Origin: Gloeocapsa sp. PCC 7428
Lineage (GTDB): Bacteria; Cyanobacteriota; Cyanobacteriia; Cyanobacteriales; Chroococcidiopsidaceae
Length of the DNA stretch: 64,000 nucleotides
NCBI RefSeq assembly: GCF_000317555.1
Contig: NC_019745.1
Span: 4,030,001-4,094,000 of the forward strand
Reading direction: 5' to 3'
The notes under the pieces: model-generated
Told to the model about the DNA's origin: nothing
Database searches by the model: none
Seen by the model: the letters and a program-made list of their open reading frames with translations, nothing else
In this document: piece after piece, positions 1-10,687 of the stretch
Layout: each line of letters starts with the position of its first letter
How positions within the stretch are numbered: position 1 is the stretch's first letter
Position numbers and translations under genes: made by a program

Positions 1-943
1 AATAAATATTATTTCCAGCAACCGCAATACCTGCATGACTAATTGCTGTTGGCAAATCTGCTATTCGTTGCCATGCGTTTGTTGCTGGATTATAAACGTG
101 CGATTGCTTGGTTGGAGTGAAAGTATTATCAATATATCCACCAAATACATATAGCTTGTTATTGGCTACAATCCCTGAAGCCTCTGTACGACCAAGCGGT
201 GATGATTTAGCAGAACTCCAGTTAATTTGATTAAAGTCGGGGTTAGGACTGCCAAGCGAGTTCACGCCAAAATAGTCAAACGTGACATCGACTTTCTTTG
301 ACTGACCCGTAAACGCCAAAATGCCAGCGCGGGCGGTGGCACTATTTGCAAACAACGATGCGGCTGCGGCATTGTTTAATTGGACTTGTTGTAGAGTGGT
401 TGGTAAGGCACTATTCGAGTTCACGCGATACGCTGCTGTGAGCGTTTTGGTTTGCGGGTTGCCTGTCAGGTACAAGTCGAGCGTCTGCACGCCTGCCCAG
501 TTTAAACCTTTGATTTCACCAATGCTCGTCCCACTGCCATTTTGTTCGTTGTAGAACTGCAACTTCAAGTCTTTGCCGTCGTTGACAACAACAAGTTTGG
601 CGTAGTTGTCTTGGTCTGAACCGAGAAAGATGCCGCCTTGCTTGTACGCCGCGTTGAGGTTGGTGACGGGTCCTTTGAGCCGCGTACTGATTCTAAATGG
701 CTGCGTGATTGTATCTACCGCTACTTGCAGTGCATTTTTCAGGTTGTTCGCTGCCGCATTGCTGCCTTGCGTTGCGGTTAGCACTAAGCTGCTACTGGCG
801 GTATCGAGATTGATCAAACTCAAGTCATACGCATCGCCGCTGCTGTTCGCTTGCACGGATGTGAACCCTGTTCCGAGTCCATTTTTGTCTGCGACGCTTC
901 CTGGTACTCCTGTCGAAAAATCTAAGCTTAAATATGTGGGCAC
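1..943 (-). CDS. Partial lectin-like/Kelch-repeat surface protein (3' end outside window)
   Basis: The gene starts at a GTG (943-941) preceded 7 nt upstream by a strong GGAGGAG ribosome site (951-957), and it runs off the left edge. The first 230 residues are a jelly-roll (LamG/concanavalin-like) domain almost identical to that of the next gene. Kelch motifs follow (LYVFGGY, then HVYNPATNAW). There is no Sec signal peptide: the domain begins about four residues after the start. From about base 218 to 932 the DNA nearly matches 2477-3191, then the Kelch part diverges. The role is unknown; carbohydrate binding or an extracellular matrix role is inferred from the domain types. Confidence 0.85.
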   Translation of the reverse strand, partial: MPTYLSLDFSTGVPGSVADKNGLGTGFTSVQANSSGDAYDLSLINLDTASSSLVLTATQGSNAAANNLKNALQVAVDTITQPFRISTRLKGPVTNLNAAYKQGGIFLGSDQDNYAKLVVVNDGKDLKLQFYNEQNGSGTSIGEIKGLNWAGVQTLDLYLTGNPQTKTLTAAYRVNSNSALPTTLQQVQLNNAAAASLFANSATARAGILAFTGQSKKVDVTFDYFGVNSLGSPNPDFNQINWSSAKSSPLGRTEASGIVANNKLYVFGGYIDNTFTPTKQSHVYNPATNAWQRIADLPTAISHAGIAVAGNNIY

Positions 944-1036
944 AAATATACTCCTCCGGTCACTTGTACTGCCAGATAGCTGCAACGATGAAAGCTCAAC
1001 TATCAAGCAGCAAACAAAATCGTATCGTAAATGCTG

Positions 1037-3202
1037 CTAACTAGACGCACTTAAGACCTCAATAGCGGCAATAGAGGCAAAGTCTTGTTGTGCAGCAAAT
1101 TGTAAATTGAGTGTTCCATCATTGACTTGAATGCCATTAATCGGCACGACAACCGCATTGAGCGCGCTACCACTCGCGGCAAAGATGTCAAAATTCTTGA
1201 GTACGGTTTGTCCCTCCGCTATCACATCAAATACGCGTTTACCTGCACCACCTGCGGCACGTCCTGGAGCGCCATAGTACAATTCGGCAAAGTGCAAGCG
1301 CACATCAACACTTTGCGGTGCGCCGATGGGTAAGTTCAACGATAATACCCGCGATGCTAAAGGAGTGTTACTCGCGCCGACTTTGCCACGAAAGCTTTGA
1401 TAGAGTGTGTCATCGAGTGTGTTAGCGATCGCTGGGGTGGGATTGAATGGACCGCCGTTGAGCGCGGGTGCCAACTGCGGGTTGAATAGACCAGTATCCG
1501 GCGACCAGGTATTGCCATTACTATCGGTGTATGCTGTGCTGCTGCCTACATTTATCCGATACAGTGTTTGTGCTTTTTGATTTTGCTGATTGTTGATGAC
1601 AGGTGAGCCTTGGAATGACGTTGCACTAAATGCTGGATGTCCACCTGTAAAGAGAATCTTGTTTCCAAAACTTGCGGCAACACCTGCAAGTCGCGCTTGT
1701 GGTAGTGGTGTCAGCGCTTGCCATGTGTTCGATAGTGGGTCGTAGGCTGTGACATCCGCTGAGAACTTTTCATGGGCAAATTCACCACCTGCAACGATGA
1801 TTTTGCCGTCCATCACAAATGTGGAACTCGAAATATGCGATCGCGCTTTAGGTAAACTCGCAACTTCTCGCCACTCGTTAGGATTCGCAGGGTCCCATAC
1901 ATGGACGGAACTTTGGGTGACTAAGTTTTCATCGACACCATGCTGACCACCAATCGCATAAATCTTGCCTCCTAGAACAACATCACCCATGTGCGTACGG
2001 GGATTTGGCAAAGGAGCCGCCGCACTCCAGCTTGTTCCTCCATTTAAATCTAAAGTCCAATGATTGCCTTTGTCTTGACGATTAATATCCGCTCCGCCAA
2101 AGAAATGAAGCTTGCCATTAACGACAGCTAAACCCCCCGATGCCCGCGCTTCGGGTAATGCTGGCATAGGCGACCAAGAATTTGTATCGATGTTGTATTT
2201 CCAAACATCTTGAGTCGCAAAAATCTGTCCTACAGGATCTTTGGCAAGGTAACCACCGGCGATATAGATATTTTTGCCGTCTACCGCTGTTCCAATATGA
2301 TTAACTGGCTTGGGTAAATCTGCGATTTGCGACCATGTATTTGTTTGTGGGTCGTAGACGTCTGATCGAGAGCTAGGTCGCCAACTGCCACTATAGCCTC
2401 CAAATACAAATAACTTGCCATCAGCGATCGCACTTCCTGCCTCAGTTCTGCCTACCGGCATCGCAGCGCCACTACTCCAGTTAATCTGATTAAAGTCGGG
2501 GTTAGGACTGCCAAGCGAGTTCACGCCAAAATAGTCAAACGTGACATCGACTTTCTTTGACTGACCCGTAAACGCCAAAATGCCAGCGCGGGCGGTGGCA
2601 CTGTTCGCAAACAACGATGCGGCTGCGGCATTGTTTAATTGGACTTGTTGTAGAGTGGTTGGTAAGGCACTATTCGAGTTCACGCGATACGCTGCTGTGA
2701 GCGTTTTGGTTTGCGGGTTGCCTGTCAGGTACAAGTCGAGCGTCTGCACGCCTGCCCAGTTTAAACCTTTGATTTCACCAATGCTCGTCCCACTGCCATT
2801 TTGTTCGTTGTAGAACTGCAACTTCAAGTCTTTGCCGTCGTTGACAACAACAAGTTTGGCGTAGTTGTCTTGGTCTGAACCGAGAAAGATGCCGCCTTGC
2901 TTGTACGCCGCGTTGAGGTTGGTGACGGGTCCTTTGAGCCGCGTACTGATTCTAAATGGCTGCGTGATTGTATCTACCGCTACTTGCAGTGCATTTTTCA
3001 GGTTGTTCGCTGCCGCATTGCTGCCTTGCGTTGCGGTTAGCACTAAGCTGCTGCTGGCGGTATCGAGATTAATCAAACTCAGGTCGTACGCATCGCCGCT
3101 GCTGTTCGCTTGCACGGATGTGAACCCTGTTCCGAGTCCATTTTTGTCTGCTACGCTTCCTGGTACTCCTGTCGAAAAATCTAAGCTTAAATCCGCAGCC
3201 AT
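1037..3202 (-). CDS. Lectin-like, Kelch-repeat and malectin-domain protein (721 aa)
   Basis: Three modules are visible. Residues 1-230 are a LamG/jelly-roll type domain (motif GIFLGSDQDNYAKL). Residues about 240-545 are five or more Kelch repeats (KLFVFGGY, SDVYDPQTNTW, KIYAIGGQ). Residues about 570-718 are a malectin-like sugar-binding domain (VDVRLHFAELYYG, KRVFDV). The ATG at 3202 has only a moderate upstream AGGAGTA. No N-terminal signal peptide is seen, although all the modules are typical of exported proteins, so export by a non-Sec route is possible. It is the middle gene of a co-oriented trio. The Kelch part resembles the secreted Kelch protein at 32031. Function is unknown; a cell-surface or sheath glycan-binding role is inferred. 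Confidence 0.9.
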   Translation of the reverse strand: MAADLSLDFSTGVPGSVADKNGLGTGFTSVQANSSGDAYDLSLINLDTASSSLVLTATQGSNAAANNLKNALQVAVDTITQPFRISTRLKGPVTNLNAAYKQGGIFLGSDQDNYAKLVVVNDGKDLKLQFYNEQNGSGTSIGEIKGLNWAGVQTLDLYLTGNPQTKTLTAAYRVNSNSALPTTLQQVQLNNAAAASLFANSATARAGILAFTGQSKKVDVTFDYFGVNSLGSPNPDFNQINWSSGAAMPVGRTEAGSAIADGKLFVFGGYSGSWRPSSRSDVYDPQTNTWSQIADLPKPVNHIGTAVDGKNIYIAGGYLAKDPVGQIFATQDVWKYNIDTNSWSPMPALPEARASGGLAVVNGKLHFFGGADINRQDKGNHWTLDLNGGTSWSAAAPLPNPRTHMGDVVLGGKIYAIGGQHGVDENLVTQSSVHVWDPANPNEWREVASLPKARSHISSSTFVMDGKIIVAGGEFAHEKFSADVTAYDPLSNTWQALTPLPQARLAGVAASFGNKILFTGGHPAFSATSFQGSPVINNQQNQKAQTLYRINVGSSTAYTDSNGNTWSPDTGLFNPQLAPALNGGPFNPTPAIANTLDDTLYQSFRGKVGASNTPLASRVLSLNLPIGAPQSVDVRLHFAELYYGAPGRAAGGAGKRVFDVIAEGQTVLKNFDIFAASGSALNAVVVPINGIQVNDGTLNLQFAAQQDFASIAAIEVLSASS

Positions 3203-3233
3203 GTAGATACTCCTTTGACGCTCGCTTGTGTGA

Positions 3234-6044
3234 TCAACTCACTTTGAGTAGAGAAATCTGCCCTGCAACACCGTCTTTAATGAGTTCTGCAACGTATAAG
3301 TTACCAGCGTTCTTTTTCGTGTCTTCTACAAGATCGAGTGGATCGTTCAATCCTGATATGACTTGCGTGACATTACCTCTAGGAATATTCCCGCTTTCAT
3401 TTGGGTCGAGTGCCAGAATATCGTTACCGCCGCTGTACTGCACAACAAGTAACTTATTTTTCAATGCACCGCCAAAAGTATTGCTTTGGTATTCAATGAC
3501 ACCATTAGGCGATTTGTTCCGTCCGAAATCATAAGCAAAGCCTCGATAGTTGGAATCTGGCTTGATGCCTACAGGATAGCCAGCGTATGCCACCTTAGTA
3601 ACAGGGTCTACGATTCTGACGACCTCAGCGGGGTCAACTCCATTTGTTGGATTGCCACCATTCAGAATGTATTCTCCGCGTTTGGGGTTTGGATGACCGT
3701 AGTAACCACCCTGCACAACTTTAAACAAATAATCGTTTTGGGTACCAACTTTCTGCAAAGCCTCATTTACCGATGTTTTGGGATTATCTGGTGTATTGCC
3801 GTTAGCGCCACTACCATTCGTCGGAACGTATAAGAAACCGTTGCTATGCCAAACTAAGTCATAAGCGTTGCGGATACCTGTTGCATAGATTTTGACGGGC
3901 GCATTGCTTGCAAAGGGATTGTAGTTACCTTGCTTTCCGCCGTAGCTTTCGGTTTGGATGTTAAAGCCACCAGTAGGGGCGTTTCTGTTGGGGTCAATCT
4001 GTAAAATTGCCGCTGTTAAAAGTCGTTCAGGTCGATTTGCCCAGGCGGTATCTGGCGCACCCAAAGCACTATTACTACCTTGCGACAAGTAAAGTTTGCC
4101 GTCTGGACCAAATGCTAGGCTGTTGCTAAGGTGATCTTTTGCCGATCGCGGTAAACCAGTAACGTAGTCTTGGACATTAGCACTAAAAGAATTAGTATTC
4201 TGGTTGAGAACGAGTTTAGAAATTTTGCCAGTAAAGTCTTTTGCTGGCTGCGGGAACAATGGATCGTTATGCGAAATCCACAAGTTATTGGGATTTTTGG
4301 GGTCGAATGTTAAACCAATGATGGCTCTACCATTTAGCTTTGCTGGCGCAAATGTCTGTAAATTAGATAACCTACCCGAACCAGCGTCAATGTTCCAACG
4401 ACGAATCTTACCGTCAAGCCCCGCCGCGTATAATTTACCGTCTGGACCTACGGTTAAGCTTGCTATCGGGGCACCTTGGTAGACCGATTCCTTTGTAAAG
4501 TTAACTCGGAAATCTCTAGGTACAGTAGAAGAATTTCCGGTATTAAAGGTAAAACTTTCTGTATTGAAGCTTGTCCCTGACTCGTCTTTGACTTTGTTTG
4601 TAACGATCAAGGTGTAGTTGGTGTTCGCGTCTAAGTTTTGACTCGGTTGATAGACAATCACGTCATTACCACCGCTTGTTCCAACAAGCCCAGGAACTTG
4701 TTTACCGTCTTTGGTGCGATACAGCTTGACTGTTGAGGAGTTTAAACTACTAGGATCGACCCCTATACCCGATCGCGCCAGCGCCACATCAACATTAATT
4801 GATGTGTTCAGAAAAGCTTTCCCTTGAGGATCGCGATCAACCGCAAATCCTGTAACGTTCGGATGTTTTCCTGGCGTGATATTGAAGATCTCGATAAAGT
4901 TAATTTTGGTGTTGGTTCCGCCGATCGCATCAATCGTTAGCCGACCATCATTGACATTAACTTTGACGGTTTCTAGTTTGTATTCTTGCTGCGGAGTACT
5001 TTGAAATTGATTAATCGCGGTAACGCCTTCGACACGAATCGTGTGTTTGCTGTCATAAACCCCGTTGGGGTTTGGTCCGTCACCGACGCTGACACTCACG
5101 CTGTACATTCCATTCGGAACAGCCATTTCCCACGCCGCCGCTGGACTATTGAAGTACTGCATATGCAGTAAAGTATCAATGCGTTGGTCAACACCAGCGC
5201 GATCGCGATCGCGGGCGAATTGTGCAATATTGAAAGGCGTATTTGTGCCACTTCTTACCCAACCGTAACCACGCGTATTATTAAACGCTGCACCCGTATC
5301 TTTGACATAACCTGATGGCAAATTAGCTGCATCCGGCTGGAAGTTGACTTTTATTTCTTGCGCAATTCCAAACTGATCAAATGCAACCGCAACGTTTGGT
5401 GCATTGCTTGTTGAAGCTAAAATTCCCGCAGTTGTGTTACCCGAATTAGCTAGGAAAAACGGCGTATTTGCCTGAATTTGGGCGGATTGATTGACGACTT
5501 GTGCAGGTGCGGTGTTTGAGTTAACGCGGTAAGCGGCTTTAAAAGTTTTTGTGTCAGGATCTCCGGTTAGATAAAGATCCAGTGTATTAATATTGCTCCA
5601 ATTGAGGTTAGTAATTTCGGCGATGCTTGACCCGACTCCGTTTTCTTCTTTGAAAAACTGAAGCCGCAAGCCGTTAGAACCACCAGTATTAATTAAGACA
5701 AGCTTGACATAGTTATCTTGATCCGAGCCAAAGAAAATACCACCCTGTTGGAAAGCACTCGTAAACTTAGTCGGCGAACCTTTTAACCGCGTATTGATTG
5801 TAAACGGTTTCGTGTCATCAATTCCGCGCTGTAGTGCGTTTTTGAGTGAATTGTTTGCCCAAGCGCTACTACCCTTGGTCGCAGTGAGGGTCAGCGTTTT
5901 CGTAGCAGTGTTAAGGTCAATGTTACTTGGTTGATATTGGTCGCCACTGCTATTAGGCTCTACTGAAGTAAATCCGGTGCCTTGACCATCTTTATCTAAA
6001 ATTGTGTCAGGAAGCGCAAAAGAAAAATCAAGGTTTAGCATCAC
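3234..6044 (-). CDS. Lectin-like, malectin-like, Ig-like and glucose/sorbosone dehydrogenase-type propeller protein (936 aa)
   Basis: The N-terminal 215 residues are a diverged copy of the jelly-roll domain of the two downstream genes (shared GIFFGSDQDNYVKL and LDLYLTGDPDTKT). Residues about 220-385 look like a carbohydrate-binding malectin-like domain (GMYSVSVSVGDGPN). Residues about 390-500 are a Big_5-type Ig-like domain. Residues about 510-930 are a six-bladed propeller of the glucose/sorbosone dehydrogenase (GSDH) type (LTVGPDGKLYAAG, LAFGPDGKLYLSQG, ATGIRNAYDLVW). No signal peptide is present. The gap to the next gene is only 31 nt, so cotranscription is likely. Substrate and enzymatic activity cannot be told from the sequence. 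Confidence 0.88.
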   Translation of the reverse strand: MMLNLDFSFALPDTILDKDGQGTGFTSVEPNSSGDQYQPSNIDLNTATKTLTLTATKGSSAWANNSLKNALQRGIDDTKPFTINTRLKGSPTKFTSAFQQGGIFFGSDQDNYVKLVLINTGGSNGLRLQFFKEENGVGSSIAEITNLNWSNINTLDLYLTGDPDTKTFKAAYRVNSNTAPAQVVNQSAQIQANTPFFLANSGNTTAGILASTSNAPNVAVAFDQFGIAQEIKVNFQPDAANLPSGYVKDTGAAFNNTRGYGWVRSGTNTPFNIAQFARDRDRAGVDQRIDTLLHMQYFNSPAAAWEMAVPNGMYSVSVSVGDGPNPNGVYDSKHTIRVEGVTAINQFQSTPQQEYKLETVKVNVNDGRLTIDAIGGTNTKINFIEIFNITPGKHPNVTGFAVDRDPQGKAFLNTSINVDVALARSGIGVDPSSLNSSTVKLYRTKDGKQVPGLVGTSGGNDVIVYQPSQNLDANTNYTLIVTNKVKDESGTSFNTESFTFNTGNSSTVPRDFRVNFTKESVYQGAPIASLTVGPDGKLYAAGLDGKIRRWNIDAGSGRLSNLQTFAPAKLNGRAIIGLTFDPKNPNNLWISHNDPLFPQPAKDFTGKISKLVLNQNTNSFSANVQDYVTGLPRSAKDHLSNSLAFGPDGKLYLSQGSNSALGAPDTAWANRPERLLTAAILQIDPNRNAPTGGFNIQTESYGGKQGNYNPFASNAPVKIYATGIRNAYDLVWHSNGFLYVPTNGSGANGNTPDNPKTSVNEALQKVGTQNDYLFKVVQGGYYGHPNPKRGEYILNGGNPTNGVDPAEVVRIVDPVTKVAYAGYPVGIKPDSNYRGFAYDFGRNKSPNGVIEYQSNTFGGALKNKLLVVQYSGGNDILALDPNESGNIPRGNVTQVISGLNDPLDLVEDTKKNAGNLYVAELIKDGVAGQISLLKVS

Positions 6045-6690
6045 AAATCCTTAATTACTTGACATAGCTGATACCGCCAGTAGCGAACAGAGTAGCTGTG
6101 TTTTATGAAGGCAGTACACAGACATAAGTAAGCCATGCTTACCGTTTAAAAAAAAGTAAGAATAATTCAGGTTTTAGAAACTGATGTTTCATTTTGAATC
6201 CATTTGTGGTCAGCAAAGCCAAAGCTATTCCTAATTTCACATAACCCGATAGGGCATACGTAGTATTTTTACGCGGATACTCCTCTGCGCAAAGCGTAAA
6301 GCACGTACAATTACGGAAATCTTCACCAAATCTTCACAATTTCGGCGAAATATTCTGTTTTATTTGGCAAATCTTTATCGAATCTTCATGCTCTGGTGGC
6401 TTAATACTTAGTATCATCACGTTTTCTTTACATTGTCTCAGTAGAATTACTTACTTTAGTGAGTTTTCTTGTAATAAATATATCGCAAAGATGAGATGTT
6501 TTTACAAAATATTTATATTTTCTGAGAGTTAAATCAGATCAAATCGATGGGCAATCTCTACATCCAGATGACAGATTCTAAGCTGATTATCTGCGCAAGA
6601 AATTCCTCGGCTGATACACGCTGAAATTGAGAGAATCGCTAAAATTCAACTCCTTAACCCTTAGTCTGATCAAGCACTATGAAGGCACAA
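6045..6690. other. Intergenic region upstream of the surface-protein trio
   Basis: This 646-bp AT-rich stretch lies between the surface-protein trio, whose promoter must be here, and the 3' end of dnaE. I found no coding frame with protein-like composition, no RNA gene and no convincing hairpin. Its low GC content contrasts with the flanking genes. Confidence 0.6.
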
Positions 6691-9600
6691 TTACGAATGT
6701 TGTTGACTGGCAATTGGTTGAGTATAAGCAGAAAAGCTGGCTGTTTTGAGCATTTCTACAGTTGCTTGGCTATTTTGTACCCAAAACTGTCGCCCAAAGC
6801 GTACTAATTGACTGCGATCGCCCAATTTCACCGACGCTAGAACCGGAATTTTTGCTTTGTCTTTTTCACCTAGCTGTTCTTGTAAGATACTTTTTAAGCG
6901 GTGTTGATAATCAAGCGTTGCAGCTTGCTGAGGATCGAGTTCTACCATAACTAACTGCACTGTCTCAATCGGTTCAGCATCTTCTACAATCAGCTGGATT
7001 TGGTCATCGCGGCGGTCTACTTTACCCCAGACAACCATTCTGGCATCTGCAACAAGTGATGCGCCGATTCGTTCATAAGCTTTGGGGAAGACAACGGCTT
7101 CGGTTTGTCCGGTTAAATCTTCAATTTGTAAAATTGCCATGCGATCGCCTTTTTTCGTGACCACTGGTTTGATATTAGTCAACATCACGACCGCACAGAG
7201 TAAAGTATTATCGCGTTGATCGGCGAGTTGCGATAAATTGATGGGTGACAACAGTCGCGTACGCGATCGCAGCGACTTTAACGGATGATCCGAGACATAA
7301 AAACCAAGAAGTTCTTTTTCCCATCGCAGTTTTTCCATGGGCGGGTAGTCTGCTACAGGCGGGGCTTTGGGTGCTAATTCATAGTTAGTGCGATCGTCAT
7401 TATTCGCTATCCCACTCCAATCGAATAAATTGACTTGACCACTAGCACGATCTTTAGCCCGCGATTGCGCCCAGTCAATGACCAACTCAAGATCTTCAAT
7501 CAGTTGCTTGCGATTCGCTTCGAGTTTGTCAAACGCACCACAATGAATCAAAGCTTCTAAAGTACGACGGTTAACAGCGCGTAAATCGACGCGATCGCAC
7601 AAATCAGCTAGCGATTGAAATTCGCCTTTCTTGTCGCGGGCTTCTAAAATGGATGCGATCGCATTTTGTCCGACATTTCGCACGGCTGATAAGCCAAATA
7701 AAATTTTGCCGGCTACTGGTGTAAAATCGACTCCAGAGCGATTAATATCTGGCGGTTCGATCTGAATATTCATATTCAGACACGTAGAAAGATATTTTTG
7801 GATTTTATCGGTATCACCACTGTTCGCCGTCAGTAGTGCTGCCATATACTCTACAGGATAATTCGCTTTTAAATATGCGGTTTGATAGGTGACATAACCA
7901 TAAGCCGTTGAATGCGACTTATTAAAACAGTATTCAGCGAACTTAACCATTTGGTCAAATAAGTCTTCGGCAACTTGTTTTCTGACACCATTTTTAGCTG
8001 CACCATCAACAAAAGCTTCCCGATGTTTTTGCATCTCAGAAACTTTCTTTTTACCCATAGCGCGGCGTAACAAATCTGCTTGTCCTAACGAATATCCTGC
8101 CAAATCTTGAGCCATTTTCATGATTTGTTCTTGATACACCAAAACCGCATAAGTTTCGTTTAAAATTGGCTCTAACAGCGGATGAATGTATTCTATTTCT
8201 TCGCGACCGTGCTTGCGGTTAATAAATTTGGGAATCAGTCCAGCATCAAGGGGACCAGGGCGATACAATGCCAAGATTGAAGAAATATCTTCGATACAAG
8301 AAGGCTTCAAATCGCGAACAATTTGCCGCATTCCTGAAGATTCAAGCTGAAAAATTCCTTCTAGTTCGCCTTCTTCGAGAACTTTATAAGTTTTTTCTAC
8401 TTCTTGCGGCATTTTTTTGACTTCGCCCTTGGCTAAGATTTTTTGAACTTTCCTTTCTTCCAAGGGTAGGTAGTCGGGGTCAATCTCAATATTTTGATTT
8501 TGTTTAATTAATTCGACAGTTTTTTGAATAAGCGTTAAATTCTTCAATCCCAAAAAGTCCATTTTCAGTAATCCCAGCGATTCCAAATCCTCCATGAAAT
8601 ACTGGGTAATCACTGAACCATCGTTGTTTCTTTGTAACGGGACAATCTCATCTAAAGGTTCAGAAGAAATGACAACTCCCGCAGCGTGAACGCCAAAGGT
8701 TTTATTAGTTCCTTCAATCCGAATCGCCATATCAACCCAGTGGCGGACTTTAGGATCGTTTTCATATTTCTCTTTGAATTCTGGTGCTGGAGTTGCATCA
8801 GAAATCATCACAGAAAGTTTAGTTGGTTTACCGCGTACAACAGGAATAAGCTTCGCCATGCGATCGGCTTCACCATAGGGAATATCTAATACCCGCGCCA
8901 CGTCTTTTAAAACGGCTTTGGAAGTCAGACGGTTGAAAGTAATAATTTGGGCAACTCGCTCTGTTCCGTATTTTTGTGTTACATATTCGATAACTTCATC
9001 GCGTCTTTCGATACAGAAATCTGTATCAATATCAGGCATTGATTTGCGTTCAGGATTCAAAAATCGCTCAAATAACAATCCATGATGCACGGGGTCAATG
9101 TTTGTAATTCTTAAAGCATAAGCAACTAAAGAACCAGCAGCCGAACCCCGCCCAGGACCAACCGGAATTTGATGATCTCTGGCGTATTTAATGTAGTCCC
9201 AAACAACTAAAAAATAAGTAGAAAAACCCATTTGTTGGATCATTTTGAGTTCATAATCCAACCTTTCTTTATATATTGGCTCAATTTCACTACGCGATCG
9301 CTTTCTTAAACGATCTAGCATTCCCTCCCAGACAACTTCTTCTAGAAAAGTATCGGCGGTATGTCCTGCGGGAACCGGATAGTTAGGAATGCGCGGTTCG
9401 CCCATAATATGATAAGGTTCAACCTTGTCGGCAATTTCTACCGTAGTTGCGATCGCTTCTTGAATGACATCATCGGATAAATGATCGCGAAACAGTTGAC
9501 TCATCTCCTCTGCTGATTTGAGATATTCTGTCCCGCTGTAGCGCATTCGGTTATCTTCTGCAATCAGTTTCCCTGTTTGAATGCACAACAAGGCGTCATG

Positions 9601-10251
9601 CGCTTCTACATCAAAACAGGAAATATAGTGCGAATCGTTTGTCGCAATAAATTTAATACCTAATTCTCGCGCAATTTTAACAATTTCAACATTAACAATT
9701 CGGTCTTCTTGCGAACCGTGATCTTGAATTTCTAAATAATAATCATCACCGAATATATCTTTATATTCTTGTGCGACTTTCCGCGCAATATCTAATCGAC
9801 CTTGAAGAATTGCTTGCGGAACTTCTCCACCTAAACAAGCACTCGTAACAATTAATCCTTCATGGTATTCTTTTAAGAGTTCTTTGTTTACACAAGGACG
9901 CGAAAAAATACCTTTTCCCTGAACACCTTTCAAGTGCGAAATTGTTGTTAATTTAACAAGATTTTTGTAACCTTTTGTATTTTTTGCTAAAACAACTTGG
10001 TGATAGCGAGGACGACGCTTCTTCTCCTCAATATCTCCATTAATGACATACATTTCGTTGCCGATAATTGGCTTAACATTCTTGTTCCGGCAAATTTTAA
10101 TCAGTTCGATCGCACCATACATGACACCGTGATCGGTAAGTGCGATCGCTTTCATTCCTAACTCATTGGCTCGTTCAATAAGTGCAGGTATTTGACTTGC
10201 ACCATCGAGTAAGCTGTAATCACTATGAATATGTAAACCAACAAAAGACAT
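6691..10251 (-). CDS. dnaE: DNA polymerase III subunit alpha, intein-free
   Basis: This is the replicative DNA polymerase catalytic subunit. Visible domains are an N-terminal PHP domain ([15 protein letters not shown]), the C-family polymerase core with the catalytic aspartates in PDIDTDF (about 406-412), the fingers region ([12 protein letters not shown]), the HhH region and a C-terminal OB fold ([21 protein letters not shown]). At 1186 residues it matches the spliced cyanobacterial product. The cyanobacterial split-intein junction lies between Tyr774 and Cys775 (KFAEY then CFNKSHST) and is read through without interruption, so one gene encodes the whole protein. The neighbours are unrelated. 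Confidence 0.98.
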   Translation of the reverse strand: MSFVGLHIHSDYSLLDGASQIPALIERANELGMKAIALTDHGVMYGAIELIKICRNKNVKPIIGNEMYVINGDIEEKKRRPRYHQVVLAKNTKGYKNLVKLTTISHLKGVQGKGIFSRPCVNKELLKEYHEGLIVTSACLGGEVPQAILQGRLDIARKVAQEYKDIFGDDYYLEIQDHGSQEDRIVNVEIVKIARELGIKFIATNDSHYISCFDVEAHDALLCIQTGKLIAEDNRMRYSGTEYLKSAEEMSQLFRDHLSDDVIQEAIATTVEIADKVEPYHIMGEPRIPNYPVPAGHTADTFLEEVVWEGMLDRLRKRSRSEIEPIYKERLDYELKMIQQMGFSTYFLVVWDYIKYARDHQIPVGPGRGSAAGSLVAYALRITNIDPVHHGLLFERFLNPERKSMPDIDTDFCIERRDEVIEYVTQKYGTERVAQIITFNRLTSKAVLKDVARVLDIPYGEADRMAKLIPVVRGKPTKLSVMISDATPAPEFKEKYENDPKVRHWVDMAIRIEGTNKTFGVHAAGVVISSEPLDEIVPLQRNNDGSVITQYFMEDLESLGLLKMDFLGLKNLTLIQKTVELIKQNQNIEIDPDYLPLEERKVQKILAKGEVKKMPQEVEKTYKVLEEGELEGIFQLESSGMRQIVRDLKPSCIEDISSILALYRPGPLDAGLIPKFINRKHGREEIEYIHPLLEPILNETYAVLVYQEQIMKMAQDLAGYSLGQADLLRRAMGKKKVSEMQKHREAFVDGAAKNGVRKQVAEDLFDQMVKFAEYCFNKSHSTAYGYVTYQTAYLKANYPVEYMAALLTANSGDTDKIQKYLSTCLNMNIQIEPPDINRSGVDFTPVAGKILFGLSAVRNVGQNAIASILEARDKKGEFQSLADLCDRVDLRAVNRRTLEALIHCGAFDKLEANRKQLIEDLELVIDWAQSRAKDRASGQVNLFDWSGIANNDDRTNYELAPKAPPVADYPPMEKLRWEKELLGFYVSDHPLKSLRSRTRLLSPINLSQLADQRDNTLLCAVVMLTNIKPVVTKKGDRMAILQIEDLTGQTEAVVFPKAYERIGASLVADARMVVWGKVDRRDDQIQLIVEDAEPIETVQLVMVELDPQQAATLDYQHRLKSILQEQLGEKDKAKIPVLASVKLGDRSQLVRFGRQFWVQNSQATVEMLKTASFSAYTQPIASQQHS

Positions 10252-10433
10252 AAACTTTATAAATAGTAGTTTTGAATTAATTTCTGTTAATTCTGGTGAT
10301 AGGTAATGGGTAATTGGTAAATAATTTCGCTGCCAATTTTTTATAGCTTATATTTATTTTAGGGTATTTCTTACTTGCATAAACTACACAACTTCCTACT
10401 ACCAATTTGCTCCTGCCTACTCTTACAAGTAAT

Positions 10434-10655
10434 TCAAGCCACCTGAAACAATTTTCCTACAGTTAAAGGTTCTGGCAAAATTTCACCATCTTCTACTGCT
10501 GATTCTACTAAAAGATCTAAAACTTATTGAGCATTTTTTAGCACTTCTTCATAGGCGTCTCTGTGAGTGACTGGCTGCATAACATCTTTAAATTCAGGTA
10601 GGATGACAACAAAACATTGATCCTCGTCGGATCACTAAATAATAGTGTATTTCAT
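10434..10655 (-). pseudogene. Decayed hicB-type antitoxin gene (three in-frame stops)
   Basis: The reading frame from the ATG at 10655 (AGGAGAT ribosome site just upstream) to a TGA at 10434-10436 is 74 codons with no frameshift. It reads MKYTII, two stops (TAG TGA, where HicB proteins commonly have Gln-Trp), SDEDQCFVVILPEF, then VTHRDAYEEVLKNAQ, a TAA (probably a former Glu), and DGEILPEPLTVGKLF. This is the partial RNase H-like fold of HicB antitoxins. All three stops can be explained by single base changes. It lies 32 nt downstream of a matching hicA remnant. Confidence 0.8.
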
Positions 10656-10687
10656 TCTTCTATCTCCTTTTCGCTTATTTGTTTTGA

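Noticed and set aside
321-1040. Plus-strand frames opposite the lectin/Kelch genes
   Set aside because: They are antisense shadows of the real minus-strand genes and recur unchanged in both copies of the duplicated block.
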